From: a virus
Virus record (IMG/VR): IMGVR_UViG_3300045741_000256
Coordinates: 1-43,556 of that record
Length of the DNA: 43,556 nt
Direction: 5' to 3' (one strand)
Positions within the stretch are counted from its first letter, which is position 1. Each line of letters begins with the position of its first letter. The notes beneath the pieces were generated by a model. It made no database searches and had not been told where the DNA came from. It saw only the letters and a list, made by a program, of their open reading frames with translations. Below are positions 1 to 8,265 of the stretch, piece after piece. A program made the position numbers and the translations under genes.

Positions 1-468
1 GATTGCAGAGTTGTGGACCAAAAGGTCTGAAACCTGCACCAAGATACCGTACTGGAACGGACCAGAGGTGTAAGCCGTAGCTCCCCACGTGACTGCCGTA
101 GGGTTTGTACCTTCTGTGATAGCGGCGACGCCTTCAGTAGAAGATACAGGGAAGCCAGGAGCTGTTGCTGCTGCGCCACCCATAATAGAAGCTCCAGCAC
201 CAAACACTGAACCTCCTGATGCTGCGCCAAGCGCAGAACCACCTGAAGTAGGATTTGGACCCGATACGTTAATTTTCATCGGGAGCTGGTTGGTCTGGGG
301 GAAGTTCATGCGATCAAAACCTTTTGGAACATCGCGTTGAACACCAAGTCGCGCCCACTGGAGCTGCGGTTCCAAGACTTTAATCTCGGAATTGATGTAC
401 GACACGAGAAGTTCCGAAGTGTTGGTCGAAGCACCGCCCCAACTTGAATTTCGTACTGTTACTGCCAT
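1..468 (-). CDS. Major capsid protein, N-terminal part (cut by window edge)
   Basis: This is the first 156 codons of the major capsid protein, which builds the icosahedral shell. The reading frame is open from the ATG at 468 to base 1 and leaves the window at a codon boundary. The rest of the gene is at 42976-43556, so the window is a circular or circularly permuted genome opened inside this gene. The protein has a Gly/Ser/Ala-rich loop around residues 65-85 and a VSDLLVHNSAI segment near the cut, both typical of capsid proteins of the HK97 fold. It follows the scaffold gene with 15 nt between. No Shine-Dalgarno is visible; the ATG sits in an A/T run. Confidence 0.85.
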   Translation of the reverse strand, partial: MAVTVRNSSWGGASTNTSELLVSYINSEIKVLEPQLQWARLGVQRDVPKGFDRMNFPQTNQLPMKINVSGPNPTSGGSALGAASGGSVFGAGASIMGGAAATAPGFPVSSTEGVAAITEGTNPTAVTWGATAYTSGPFQYGILVQVSDLLVHNSAI

Positions 469-483
469 ATATATTTTTAATCT

Positions 484-954
484 TTAGGAAAGATACAAGT
501 CACCTCGGTTCTGGGCCTCAACGAGCTGTGCTCGCAATTCAGCGGATGTCATATCATTGACTGCTTTTGCTGTATTGCCAGTGATTTGAGTCGCTGAGGA
601 ACCTCCGGCAGCAGTTGGCATACGTTCTATTGCTGGAGCACCAAGTTTCCCTAGTGGCCCAAGAACAGCGTAAGTCGCATCCTGCACAGAGTATCCTGCC
701 ATTACCTTCGCCTCGATATCAGCTTTGTGTTCCTTCGCAGCGGGATTTCCTGCTACGACATCAACAAAACCTTCTGCAAACATGGCTTTCTTTTCGGCGG
801 CAGCGGCTTTTTCCTCTGCTGCTTTCTGTGCGGCCATAGCTGCATCTCTCTCGGTTGCGGTATCTTTTACCTTCCCTGAAAGGTCTTTAATCCGTTTCTC
901 CGCATCGGAGACTACGGGCTCAATAATTTGATTACCTTGCTCATCTACAGCCAT
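484..954 (-). CDS. Probable capsid scaffold protein
   Basis: This 156-residue protein is encoded directly before the capsid gene, the usual place for a scaffold that guides procapsid assembly and is then expelled. Residues 15-55 are a heptad-like helix rich in Ala, Lys and Glu, a probable coiled coil. The C-terminal third is predicted to be flexible, ending with a short Leu/Glu-rich helix. This matches the general architecture of phage scaffolds, but no diagnostic motif is seen, so the call rests on position, length and composition. It could instead be a head-decoration or capsid-assembly protease-fused protein, though no protease motif is visible. Confidence 0.65.
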   Translation of the reverse strand: MAVDEQGNQIIEPVVSDAEKRIKDLSGKVKDTATERDAAMAAQKAAEEKAAAAEKKAMFAEGFVDVVAGNPAAKEHKADIEAKVMAGYSVQDATYAVLGPLGKLGAPAIERMPTAAGGSSATQITGNTAKAVNDMTSAELRAQLVEAQNRGDLYLS

Positions 955-1043
955 ATAGTTAATTTATTTTGTCATAGTTCCAGGATGGCGAGACCCTGGC
1001 CTAGTAATGGACTCTTACAGGAAACGAGGGGTCCAAATCTCGT

Positions 1044-1643
1044 TTACGCTTTGACTCTCTGGAAACGCTTGAGGTGTGCGTCCGAGCAGTTAAAGCTGTC
1101 ACACCAGACAATCAGAGTGTTCGGATTATCAGGATGTGAAGCGATGTTCAAGTTGGAGTGGTAATTGATTTCATCGGGGTCTTTGTTCTCAGGGCAATAT
1201 GAGCACCTAAGTTGCATACCTCGATAATGACCACACAACTTGTACTGGAACTGACTCGGGACGTTTGGGTCTAAAACTCCACAGAACTCACAGACTCCTC
1301 CGCGAACTTGCGGAAAACGACGAGTGTAGGGTTCAGACTTTGCCCCTTGGCGTTCAACTTGCATCTGTCTCGGAGCTACGGCTTGTGGAGCTGGTGCTGG
1401 AGTCGGGACATATACTATCTTCTCGACTTCAACAATCTTCTCTACAACCTGTACTTCCGGCTGGACAGGTTCAGTTGCTAAAACGGCTGGTTCCGTGACT
1501 GTATCAGGAGCAATTACGCGCTCCGTCGCGGATGCCGCTGCCTTATTTGCTGCTCGAGTTGCTCTTGCCTTTGCCATCTTTGCAAGCATCGCTTCTCTTT
1601 TTGCAACCTCTTCAGGAGAGACATCTTGATTTTCTTCTACCAT
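1044..1643 (-). CDS. Late-operon protein with Ala/Pro/Val-rich linker and C-terminal Cys cluster
   Basis: This 199-residue protein has three parts. Residues 1-45 are a charged Ala/Lys-rich helix, about 45-110 are a low-complexity Val/Glu/Pro/Ala linker with repeated VEKIV and PAPAP units, and 115-199 form a Cys-rich domain. That domain has CEFC, a later C-x2-H, CSYC and two more cysteines near the end, a pattern that would bind zinc. It lies between portal and scaffold in the late operon, so it is probably a virion or head-assembly protein. I do not recognise the family. A 7-bp inverted repeat (AAACGAG/CTCGTTT, 1022-1045) overlaps its stop codon. Confidence 0.7.
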   Translation of the reverse strand: MVEENQDVSPEEVAKREAMLAKMAKARATRAANKAAASATERVIAPDTVTEPAVLATEPVQPEVQVVEKIVEVEKIVYVPTPAPAPQAVAPRQMQVERQGAKSEPYTRRFPQVRGGVCEFCGVLDPNVPSQFQYKLCGHYRGMQLRCSYCPENKDPDEINYHSNLNIASHPDNPNTLIVWCDSFNCSDAHLKRFQRVKA

Positions 1644-1646
1644 AGT

Positions 1647-2000
1647 TTATTTACCTAGTTGTTTTTTAACATTGCTTAATTCTATTCTGAAGACATCTGC
1701 CATCTTTTCCAAGTCGGCATACTTCTTCGCCCAGACTAACTGGCCGTTCAAACGGGCCAAGACTAAGTTATCGGGACTATCTTTTTTAGCTTCGGAGAGT
1801 AAATCTCTTTCGAGCTTCTCTACGACTCCATCAAAGATTCGATTTTTCAAAGAACGCCAGTCTTTCGACTGTGAGACATTTTTCAATGCCTCAATCACAT
1901 TTATCAGGTCACTTTCTTTCTGCTGTAACATCGGCGTGATGTCATTTGGCTTCTCCTCAATGCTGAACTGGTCCAGCGCAAACTTACTGTTGTTACTCAT
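1647..2000 (-). CDS. Small helical head-region protein, unknown
   Basis: This 117-residue, highly charged protein appears fully helical, with probable coiled-coil stretches at residues 20-60 and 85-115. It has no cysteine, signal or membrane segment. Its ATG overlaps the stop codon of the preceding gene by one base (TAATG), so translation is probably coupled. The position between portal and scaffold suggests a structural or assembly role. The family is not recognised. Confidence 0.7.
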   Translation of the reverse strand: MSNNSKFALDQFSIEEKPNDITPMLQQKESDLINVIEALKNVSQSKDWRSLKNRIFDGVVEKLERDLLSEAKKDSPDNLVLARLNGQLVWAKKYADLEKMADVFRIELSNVKKQLGK

Positions 2001-2506
2001 TACGCGGTTGCAGATTGGCTGTTCGCCTTGACCTGGACCGTGTATGTGTTAGCAGCTGCCGAAGTGACCGTACCAGTGATTCGGACAAAGACGCGGTTTT
2101 GGACACCCAAGATTGGGAGACCAGAAACTTGTTTGTTGCCCAAGACCGATGCTGCGGCAGAACCGATTGAACCGCCAAGAACCGAGCCAGCATTCACCGT
2201 TGAAATCACCTGTGGGTTGATACCTGTCGTGATGACTGGCACTGAAAGCCACTCTGCTGTCGTGTTGTTCGCGTTCGATACGATGCTGGTTCGTGCTACG
2301 TCGTAGTACGTGGTTCCACCATCGTCAGAAGTCTGGAATGTTGCGGAATACGCGCCAACAACCGATGCAGTGAATTTCACCACCACGTTATCGGTGTCTT
2401 GCTGAATTAGGAATGGATGTGCAACACCTCCAGCGACTGAACCAACACCTAATTCGTTGGCATTTGTCGCACTGAGAACTGTTTGTAACGGGATTCTTAT
2501 TGACAT
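2000..2506 (-). CDS. Probable head decoration or minor structural protein
   Basis: This 168-residue protein is rich in Val, Thr, Ser, Ala and Asn with alternating hydrophobic residues, which suggests a beta-sandwich. It contains an SDDGGTTYYDV segment around residue 60 and a long Gly/Ser/Ala stretch around 110-130. It lies two genes before the Cys-rich protein in the portal-capsid interval, where decoration proteins are often encoded. The composition resembles the beta-rich tail proteins of the right half, so a neck or tail role is also possible. No Shine-Dalgarno is seen before the ATG; the upstream 20 bases are almost all A and T. Confidence 0.65.
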   Translation of the reverse strand: MSIRIPLQTVLSATNANELGVGSVAGGVAHPFLIQQDTDNVVVKFTASVVGAYSATFQTSDDGGTTYYDVARTSIVSNANNTTAEWLSVPVITTGINPQVISTVNAGSVLGGSIGSAAASVLGNKQVSGLPILGVQNRVFVRITGTVTSAAANTYTVQVKANSQSATA

Positions 2507-2529
2507 AATTTTGTTTTTTTATTTAGTAA

Positions 2530-2664
2530 TTATCGACCTCCAAACGCTTTGGATGCAGCTTTCGCCACCTTAGCCTTCATTTTTGATTTGCCCTTCGCGT
2601 TCGGGGCACCTTCTTTTCCGTCTACCATCTTGTCTATTTTCCCTTCTTTCGGTATTTTTTTCAT
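2530..2664 (-). CDS. Tiny Lys-rich basic protein
   Basis: This 44-residue ORF runs from an ATG one base after the stop of the 73-residue gene (TAATATG) to a TAA. About a third of its residues are Lys or Arg and it has almost no large hydrophobics, ending in FGGR. Such a small basic protein could bind DNA or act inside the capsid, but nothing in the sequence decides this. The tight junction and shared orientation make it a credible gene. Confidence 0.55.
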   Translation of the reverse strand: MKKIPKEGKIDKMVDGKEGAPNAKGKSKMKAKVAKAASKAFGGR

Positions 2665-2665
2665 A

Positions 2666-2887
2666 TTAGTTCATTGATTGCTCAGACCCGCTTGCTTCAA
2701 CGCTATCGCTAACGCTTGCTTCCTTGACTTCACCTTCGGTCCCTTCTTCGACCCCGAGTGGAGCTGATGCTTCTTGAACTCCCCCATCACTAACTTCACT
2801 TTCGCTTGTCCCTTTGACATGTTCTTCTGGGAATCCTAGACCAAAGTTAGGGATTCCATTTAGGTTATTAACATTCGACTTCTCCAT
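2666..2887 (-). CDS. Small acidic Ser/Glu-rich protein
   Basis: This 73-residue protein is strongly acidic and low in complexity, with repeats of EASV and VEEG type and no cysteine. It is probably disordered. It starts one base after the stop of the 142-residue gene (TAATATG) and is followed one base later by the basic 44-residue protein. An acidic and a basic small protein side by side may form a pair; that is inference. Confidence 0.6.
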   Translation of the reverse strand: MEKSNVNNLNGIPNFGLGFPEEHVKGTSESEVSDGGVQEASAPLGVEEGTEGEVKEASVSDSVEASGSEQSMN

Positions 2888-2888
2888 A

Positions 2889-3317
2889 TTAGTACTCTGT
2901 TACTAGGACTGACGATGTTCCCGCTGTGGAGATGACCGCCAGACGCTTATAAAGTCCATTCTGCACATTTGCTCCAACGACACTATATTGCGTGACAACA
3001 TTTTCAATCGGAACGACAAATCTCCTCACCTGCGCGGCAGGGATTACATGGTCGAAGTTTAATCCCGCACCTGCGGCAATGACTGACCCTGCTGGAGCAA
3101 CCGCCGCTGTTTCTGTTGCTGGAACCCATCGAACTACTGCTCCTCCGGTGCCTTGTGCGGCAACTTCCACCATCGTGGTGTTGTCAGTTAGGGTAATTAC
3201 TGATGATGCTGCTTGATTTGTGTTTGCATTACGAGCAATAGCTGGGAATGGTGAGGGTAGGTTCACCATTGGTGCTCCATTTACATCTACTGCCTGTCTC
3301 TTCGCATATTGATTCAT
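2889..3317 (-). CDS. Small beta-rich structural protein
   Basis: This 142-residue protein is rich in Ala, Val and Thr in alternating pattern, consistent with a beta-barrel or jelly-roll. It follows the portal gene with a 19-nt gap and shares the beta-rich style of the 168-residue protein downstream. A head-decoration role is the most natural reading. No specific family motif is visible. Confidence 0.65.
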   Translation of the reverse strand: MNQYAKRQAVDVNGAPMVNLPSPFPAIARNANTNQAASSVITLTDNTTMVEVAAQGTGGAVVRWVPATETAAVAPAGSVIAAGAGLNFDHVIPAAQVRRFVVPIENVVTQYSVVGANVQNGLYKRLAVISTAGTSSVLVTEY

Positions 3318-3336
3318 AAACGTAGTATATCAATTA

Positions 3337-5343
3337 CTAAAATTTGGTCTGTTGGACCGTTTTTAATGGTGATGCTGCTGCCATCGGACTCGACTTCTGT
3401 ACTCCTGGCTTTATCTGGCTTCCCTGTGCCTTATTCAATGCCTTCTGACTCCCAGGAGCTGCATCTTGGCCTGGTTTTGCCTGGTCTTGTGGTGCAGGAG
3501 TACTTATTTTGATTCCAGCTTGCCCTGCCATCTGAACCTGGCCGTCTGGCGGCAAATCTTTGAAGTTAATTGACTCACTTATCTTCTGTTGACCTCCTTG
3601 TGCGCCTCCGGCTCCCTGTTGTTGCTTCTTTTGCTGTGCCAAGAGCTCTTCATGCCACGCCATGTGCATCCAGGTGGCCCAGGTCTTCTTTGCCATCTGG
3701 TGAATGATGAGATGCTGTTCATGGTTGTCAGTATCGGCTACTTGCGCGAGCTTATTTGTTGCCAGAGTGTCGTTTTCCTCCTCTGCCTTTATTTCATCGA
3801 CCGATTTAGGGAACAAAAGGTCCATCATAGTCGGGTCTGAGAGGAATTTAGGGAAGAAAACATACTTATTGAAGTTTCTCATGCCATCTGGGTCGAGGCT
3901 TGCCTGGAGATTTGGATACATCTGCATCAAATCTCGTCGCAAAACGAGCTCTTTGTACTCTGCATCCTTCGCTGAGTATATGAGAATACCTGGTGGGAAG
4001 TCAGTTTTGAAGTCTCCGAGGTCTATTTTCTCGAATGTCATGCCTTTTACGCCGACAATCGTGGCGATTTTCTCATCTCCTTCCTTGGAATTGGCTCGAT
4101 AGCGGTGATACCAGTCCTCCCAGAAGTCTTTGATACCGAACTGCATCACTTTTGACTGCAACGACTGCGCCAAATCGTTGAGTTGCTGGTTGATTGCCGA
4201 CTCTGTGGCTGTTTGCTCACCCTTTTTCGCAGGTGAAAGAGCTAGCCCAGTACCCATTGGGTCTGTTGCCTCTTGGGTGAGCGTCTGGATGAATGACATT
4301 AGGCTTGGATCCATCGCTGAGTCCTTTTGAAGAGGCCAGACAGACTTATCATCCTCCATTGGGATGTGCTGGCTAAGTTGTCGGTTGTAAAGTTGCGTTA
4401 TATCCTTCACTTTGTCGGGGTTGTAGCCGTAGAGAGGATTTGCTTTGTCCTTCGCGGCGATGAAGGCGAGGTTCAAGAGCACTGACTTCGCTCGGTGCTT
4501 ATCGTCGAGGAGGTCGGCAACTGAGAACACCACCGATGAGTGTGGGAGTCGGAATGCTTCTTTGATACAGAGAGGCCACTCACTGTCTCCGTCCTCACCA
4601 TCTTTGAGATTAAGTTCTTCTTCGTAGAGAATCTTGGCGAAGTTCTTGTCAGTCCAATAGACACACTTCTTTCCGTTCTCGTTGTAGCCGAAGAACTCCA
4701 GTATCTGGTAGACATCCCCATCGAATGAATTGGTCGGAACTGCGATTGCCTTGAGAGCCTGGTCGCGGCGCACTTTGTAGTTCCACAAATATGGGTCCAT
4801 ACCCGATGGGATGTCTTCAATTCTTATATCAGATTTCAAGACTCCCTTGTCTTTGAGCTTTTTCATCTCCCACTTACTCTTGGTAATCCATTTCCAGTAG
4901 TATCTCCACTGTTTTGGGTCAGCAAAGTAGGGGTCATATCCAAATACGAGGGGGTTGATTACCTCGGGCATCATAAGACGGCGTGCTTTGTCGAATCGGA
5001 GAGTCTCCATGTAGCCACGGCCAAAGAAGAGTGTGTCCCAGGTCCAGTCGTAGTCCTTTGACTGCATGTCCATCTCTCGGTAGTCGTTCTGGGCCAGGAT
5101 GTTCAGACTGTTTACCTTCTTCTGGTCGAGTTCCTCAGCAGGGACAAACTTCACTTGCATCTTATCGTCGTAGAGGTTAGAAAGCATTCGATTGAACAGA
5201 GTGATGAGCATTGTGGATGCTATTGACTCGTCGCCCTTTTGGAGGTTGTTGAGGAGAATGAGTTGGGATACCTGGCGTTGCTTCCTGTTCTGAAGGAAGA
5301 TAAATGATTCTTCGTAGAGGGTATGGATGTCACTAGCTTGCAT
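3337..5343 (-). CDS. Portal protein
   Basis: This 668-residue protein lies between the large terminase (plus two small genes) and the head genes, the classic portal position. The portal is the dodecameric ring through which DNA is packed and ejected. The N-terminal half carries helix-rich segments with a W-rich core (YDWTWDTLFFGRGY near residue 100; QWRYYWKW near 145), typical of portals. A long helical region follows around residues 330-420, and the last 110 residues are a Gln/Gly/Pro/Lys-rich tail that is probably disordered. The size fits short-tailed phage portals. It starts one base after the stop of the previous gene. Confidence 0.85.
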   Translation of the reverse strand: MQASDIHTLYEESFIFLQNRKQRQVSQLILLNNLQKGDESIASTMLITLFNRMLSNLYDDKMQVKFVPAEELDQKKVNSLNILAQNDYREMDMQSKDYDWTWDTLFFGRGYMETLRFDKARRLMMPEVINPLVFGYDPYFADPKQWRYYWKWITKSKWEMKKLKDKGVLKSDIRIEDIPSGMDPYLWNYKVRRDQALKAIAVPTNSFDGDVYQILEFFGYNENGKKCVYWTDKNFAKILYEEELNLKDGEDGDSEWPLCIKEAFRLPHSSVVFSVADLLDDKHRAKSVLLNLAFIAAKDKANPLYGYNPDKVKDITQLYNRQLSQHIPMEDDKSVWPLQKDSAMDPSLMSFIQTLTQEATDPMGTGLALSPAKKGEQTATESAINQQLNDLAQSLQSKVMQFGIKDFWEDWYHRYRANSKEGDEKIATIVGVKGMTFEKIDLGDFKTDFPPGILIYSAKDAEYKELVLRRDLMQMYPNLQASLDPDGMRNFNKYVFFPKFLSDPTMMDLLFPKSVDEIKAEEENDTLATNKLAQVADTDNHEQHLIIHQMAKKTWATWMHMAWHEELLAQQKKQQQGAGGAQGGQQKISESINFKDLPPDGQVQMAGQAGIKISTPAPQDQAKPGQDAAPGSQKALNKAQGSQIKPGVQKSSPMAAASPLKTVQQTKF

Positions 5344-5344
5344 A

Positions 5345-5719
5345 TTATTGCGGTTCGCGCTCTTCAGCGAGCTTATCTTGTAGCGGTTTTAGCTGGTCTC
5401 TATGAGCGGATTCTATCAAATTTCCCTTCTTGGCTTGGCACGTTGCAAATACTGTGATGTGTTTTTTATCAATCACAACCTTCGGTTCCATTATCATTTC
5501 CATGTTGTCTGCCCAGAGACCGTTCTCCAAGTATTTTATGTACCCAGGAGTGAGGACGTCTTCTTTGGTTGGCTTTCTTTTTATTGCGGGGTTACGGGCG
5601 TATTGAAATCGTCTGAGAATGATTGGCTTGCCTGTACCTGGCTCATCAATACGATGGCCCTCGGTCTCCATGTTACCTGCATACCATCCATCCTTGTCGG
5701 GTGTATCTAGTCCTATCAT
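5345..5719 (-). CDS. Small conserved-looking protein between terminase and portal
   Basis: This 124-residue protein has no cysteine pair, signal or membrane segment. The middle holds a basic stretch (RNPAIKRKPTKED, about residues 42-54) and the C-terminus is a charged helix. It starts inside the stop of the 53-residue gene (ATGA overlap) and ends one base before the portal start, so the three genes are translationally coupled. Its place suggests a packaging or neck role, but I cannot assign one. Confidence 0.65.
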   Translation of the reverse strand: MIGLDTPDKDGWYAGNMETEGHRIDEPGTGKPIILRRFQYARNPAIKRKPTKEDVLTPGYIKYLENGLWADNMEMIMEPKVVIDKKHITVFATCQAKKGNLIESAHRDQLKPLQDKLAEEREPQ

Positions 5720-5877
5720 ACTTTTGGTTTGAATCCTTTAACCTCTACAGAGTCTTCTGGCTGGTCTTTTTCTCCTGCGAGTGAAACCTCGTAGATAAAT
5801 CCGCGTGCCTTGAGAGCTTGCTCCATGCTTCGAGCAATCACTTCCCGCTTCACGTAATATTTCTTTAGCCTCTCCAT
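5716..5877 (-). CDS. Tiny protein between terminase and portal
   Basis: This 53-residue ORF starts 13 bases inside the end of the large terminase gene and ends in an ATGA overlap with the next gene. It has a basic N-terminal helix (MERLKKYYVKREVIARS) and an acidic, proline-containing C-terminal part. The overlaps at both ends and unbroken operon spacing support it. Function unknown. Confidence 0.6.
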   Translation of the reverse strand: MERLKKYYVKREVIARSMEQALKARGFIYEVSLAGEKDQPEDSVEVKGFKPKV

Positions 5878-7328
5878 ACAGTGTGTGGTTGATTAGTCTC
5901 TGCTCCTGTAGTGGGCATGTTCATCATGTTTGCCATTCTATCAAAAAACACTCCTTGCCTTTGACGGAGGCTTTGATTGTTCTTGATTGCGGTCTCTGAA
6001 ATGAACTGTGTAAGCACTGCGGCATCGACAACGTTCGGGGACTTGATACCACGCTTGAATAGGTTCTCCTTTGGCTCAATACATATCTTGCGGTCATCGT
6101 TTTCCCATCGGATATCGCCAAACTCAGACCAAGCATGGTGCTCCATGAGGCGACCACCTCCGAGAATCCAATTCCTTTCGCGCCAGTAGAGCTCTGCTTT
6201 GAGGTTCTTAAACATCTCATCTTCAGATTTACTGCCGAATGACACACCTCGGACGGGAATGTCCATTTGCTGGAGTCTCCTGAACACTCCTTCTCCAACC
6301 CCTGTGCGGTCTACGACAACCATCGCGGCTCCTCTGGCTCTGAAGAGGTCGGCAGTTATGTCTGCGAGCTTGAGGATGTCATCGAGTCGCTGGTTAAATA
6401 GTATTTCCTGGGCATTTGCTGATTTCAAGACTATGGCTGAGTTATCACCTCCCGCTGCGGGGTCAACACCAAGAATGCAGAGACCTGCGTGCATACCTGG
6501 TGGGATGATTGCTTTCTTGAGGTCGGCATCTGGCAGGAGCTTCATGTAGCCATCAGAGGACATGATATCTCCATCTGGGAAGAGACAGCCGTAGAGGATG
6601 TCAAAGTTAGGCTTACCCCTCGCCTCCTCGATGAAGTCGATGTCGTAGCGTTGCTCACGGATACCTTGCTTGTAGTCAATGAATATCTGGAGGTATCGGG
6701 GGTCGTTTGCTGACTTGTAGAAATGGTTGCGGTAGAAAGGGTTGCCAATCTTCACATACATGGCCTCCTTACCCTTACCAGCGATCATACGGAAAATGGT
6801 TGCTTCGATGTTATCTGGGATGAGGCAAGACTCATCTTCGATAACGATTCGTGAGCCCTCGCCCATCGCTGCTTCAAATCCCTTCTGAGAGTCCTTGGCA
6901 TGGACGGAGAGGATGAAAACACCTCCTCGATTCTTGAGGACAAGGCGGTCTCTACTGGTTTCCATGATGAGTCTATCGAGCTTATCTCCGCGCTCAAGCT
7001 GGCTATAGAACAGTGGATGGTCTCCGAGGTGTTGGAGGTAGTACCGCATGATGATTTTCGCCTTATCCTCACTAGGGGCAGGAATGGAAATCATCTCTCC
7101 GTCGATGCAGCTGAGTACGATACACGCGAGAGCGACAATCAGGGACTTGCCGTACTGGGTAGACGTGATGATGTTAATACGATTCTTCTTACGAAGGACC
7201 AGAGCACCAAAGATGGTGAGCTGTCCCTCTGAAATCATGGTATCTGCGGGCTTCCCATCTATTTTGAACAGAGAGAGAAGCTTCTTGCAGAATACCTTCT
7301 CCTCTTCGGTGAGCTTAAATGTTTCCAT
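5865..7328 (-). CDS. terL: Terminase large subunit
   Basis: This 487-residue protein is the ATPase and nuclease motor that packs DNA into the capsid. The Walker A-type motif is STQYGKS (residues 56-62), and the Walker B with catalytic Glu is IVIEDE (161-166). The C-terminal RNase H-like nuclease domain shows its acidic residues in LGVDPA (D289), VVVDRTGVG (D340) and VVDAAV near the end. I chose the ATG at 7328, one base after the stop of the upstream gene, over an in-frame start at 7358 that would overlap it. An array of inverted repeats lies in that upstream gene and may be a packaging or control site. Confidence 0.95.
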   Translation of the reverse strand: METFKLTEEEKVFCKKLLSLFKIDGKPADTMISEGQLTIFGALVLRKKNRINIITSTQYGKSLIVALACIVLSCIDGEMISIPAPSEDKAKIIMRYYLQHLGDHPLFYSQLERGDKLDRLIMETSRDRLVLKNRGGVFILSVHAKDSQKGFEAAMGEGSRIVIEDESCLIPDNIEATIFRMIAGKGKEAMYVKIGNPFYRNHFYKSANDPRYLQIFIDYKQGIREQRYDIDFIEEARGKPNFDILYGCLFPDGDIMSSDGYMKLLPDADLKKAIIPPGMHAGLCILGVDPAAGGDNSAIVLKSANAQEILFNQRLDDILKLADITADLFRARGAAMVVVDRTGVGEGVFRRLQQMDIPVRGVSFGSKSEDEMFKNLKAELYWRERNWILGGGRLMEHHAWSEFGDIRWENDDRKICIEPKENLFKRGIKSPNVVDAAVLTQFISETAIKNNQSLRQRQGVFFDRMANMMNMPTTGAETNQPHTVWRG

Positions 7329-7329
7329 A

Positions 7330-7623
7330 TTAGTCTTCGATGTACTGCCACTTACCACTAAATGAGTTCTTCATCTCCCATTGGAACCCAGGCTTTCTGC
7401 GAATGACACATCCAAATTCTTCGGACTTCGACCACTCGTAACCATCTCGGAGTGTAACGCTAGGGTTACTTGGTAACTTATGCGTTACAACAAGTTCAGA
7501 TTTTGACGGGTTTTGTAACGATGGAGTTACACTTCTGAGCTTTCTTACTCGACAGGCACCAGAGAAAAACGAGGGTCTTTCAAACCTTTCACCACATCCG
7601 CAATCACATAGGATTTGAGCCAT
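7330..7623 (-). CDS. Small Cys-rich protein upstream of terL, gene carries GTAAC dyads
   Basis: This 97-residue protein begins with a cysteine cluster (CDCGCGERF, then a further Cys at about 24) that looks like half of a zinc ribbon, and ends with an aromatic basic domain (GYEWSKSEEFGCVIRRK). It is the first gene after the promoter at 7639-7668. The middle of its coding sequence holds three perfect dyads GTAAC-N6-GTTAC, so the DNA may serve a second purpose. Function unknown; a small packaging accessory is possible from position. Confidence 0.65.
   Translation of the reverse strand: MAQILCDCGCGERFERPSFFSGACRVRKLRSVTPSLQNPSKSELVVTHKLPSNPSVTLRDGYEWSKSEEFGCVIRRKPGFQWEMKNSFSGKWQYIED
7454..7530. 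promoter_or_regulatory. Three dyads GTAAC-N6-GTTAC: candidate packaging or operator array
   Basis: Perfect inverted repeats lie at 7454-7469, 7473-7488 and 7515-7530. In each, the half-site centres are 11 bp apart, about one helical turn. The first two dyads are separated by 3 bp, which also makes GTTAC-TTG-GTAAC at 7465-7477. A similar GTTAC-N3-GTAAC occurs at 16703-16715 in the replication promoter. The array lies inside the gene between the small and large terminase genes, a classic position for terminase recognition. The binding protein is unknown. Confidence 0.55.
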
Positions 7624-7638
7624 ATATTAGGAATAAAA

Positions 7639-7668
7639 AGTGTACGGGGAAAAAATTTTATCTGTCAA
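7639..7668 (-). promoter_or_regulatory. Promoter of the late (terminase-structural) operon
   Basis: On the minus strand there is a perfect TTGACA (-35, 7663-7668), an 18-bp spacer and TACACT (-10, 7639-7644). The predicted start is about 10 nt upstream of the ATG at 7623, so the leader would be very short. It precedes the whole late gene set, though late transcription may need extra factors. Confidence 0.55.
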
Positions 7669-7772
7669 CTCCTTCACTAATGGGACCCAAAGAAAAAGCG
7701 GACTACCCACCCGGCACCCTTCCCTCAAAATACCGCACAACAGAGCCATATAATAGCTGTAAACAAGTACCA

Positions 7773-8180
7773 TTAGGCTTCTCCCCTAAAGCGGGATAGA
7801 CCATCATTAATCATGGATTTGAGCTCATCCGCTGTTACATCTAGGTTGATACTCTTCTCTGCGGCATAAGCGCCTTCGACTTTGAAGATTAATTCAGCGG
7901 CTTTTAATCTGTCTTTATTCTCAGCATGAGCTTGATTTAGTATATTCTGCACCACTCTCTTTGCATTCTCAGTTGTAAATCCTTCCTGTTCTAGAGCCAC
8001 ATTTATGGCATTGATTGTGCCTGGTTGCTTAAAAACAACATGCGGCGAGTGTCTGGCATGAGTTTCACTATATCCACTAGCTACCATTAACTGCATCTTA
8101 TTGCGGGGCTTTTTTAGTGATTTGAGGTCTTTTGCTAGTTCTCTACCTAGTTTCATTTGTTTTATTGTTGATACACTCAT
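7773..8180 (-). CDS. terS: Probable terminase small subunit
   Basis: This 135-residue protein has an N-terminal helix-turn-helix-like region (LMVASGYSETHARHSPHVV, about residues 32-50) that matches the style of small terminase subunits, which bind the packaging site and hand the genome to the large subunit. A helical oligomerisation region follows (residues 65-105, with NKDRLKAAELIFKVEGAY). It lies just upstream of the large terminase block. I chose the ATG at 8180 because a TATAAT box ends 7 nt before it; an in-frame start at 8222 would add 14 residues. The last 20 residues are a short charged tail. Confidence 0.75.
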   Translation of the reverse strand: MSVSTIKQMKLGRELAKDLKSLKKPRNKMQLMVASGYSETHARHSPHVVFKQPGTINAINVALEQEGFTTENAKRVVQNILNQAHAENKDRLKAAELIFKVEGAYAAEKSINLDVTADELKSMINDGLSRFRGEA

Positions 8181-8187
8181 AATCTGC

Positions 8188-8193
8188 ATTATA
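8188..8193 (-). promoter_or_regulatory. -10 box (TATAAT) giving a leaderless terS transcript
   Basis: A perfect TATAAT on the minus strand ends 7 nt before the ATG at 8180, so transcription would begin at or next to the start codon. The -35 is weak (TGAGCA about 16 bp upstream). The same spacing recurs at 14647 and 16737. Confidence 0.4.
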
Positions 8194-8237
8194 CCTGAAT
8201 CGCGTGTTTTGCTCATCGTCACAAAGAGGCGTGCGAG

Positions 8238-8246
8238 TTATCCACA
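8238..8246 (+). promoter_or_regulatory. DnaA box
   Basis: Perfect TTATCCACA consensus between the divergent small terminase gene and the 8.3-9.6 kb plus operon. It is one of four perfect copies in the window. Confidence 0.5.
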
Positions 8247-8265
8247 TGCCAATGCTATCTATGTG

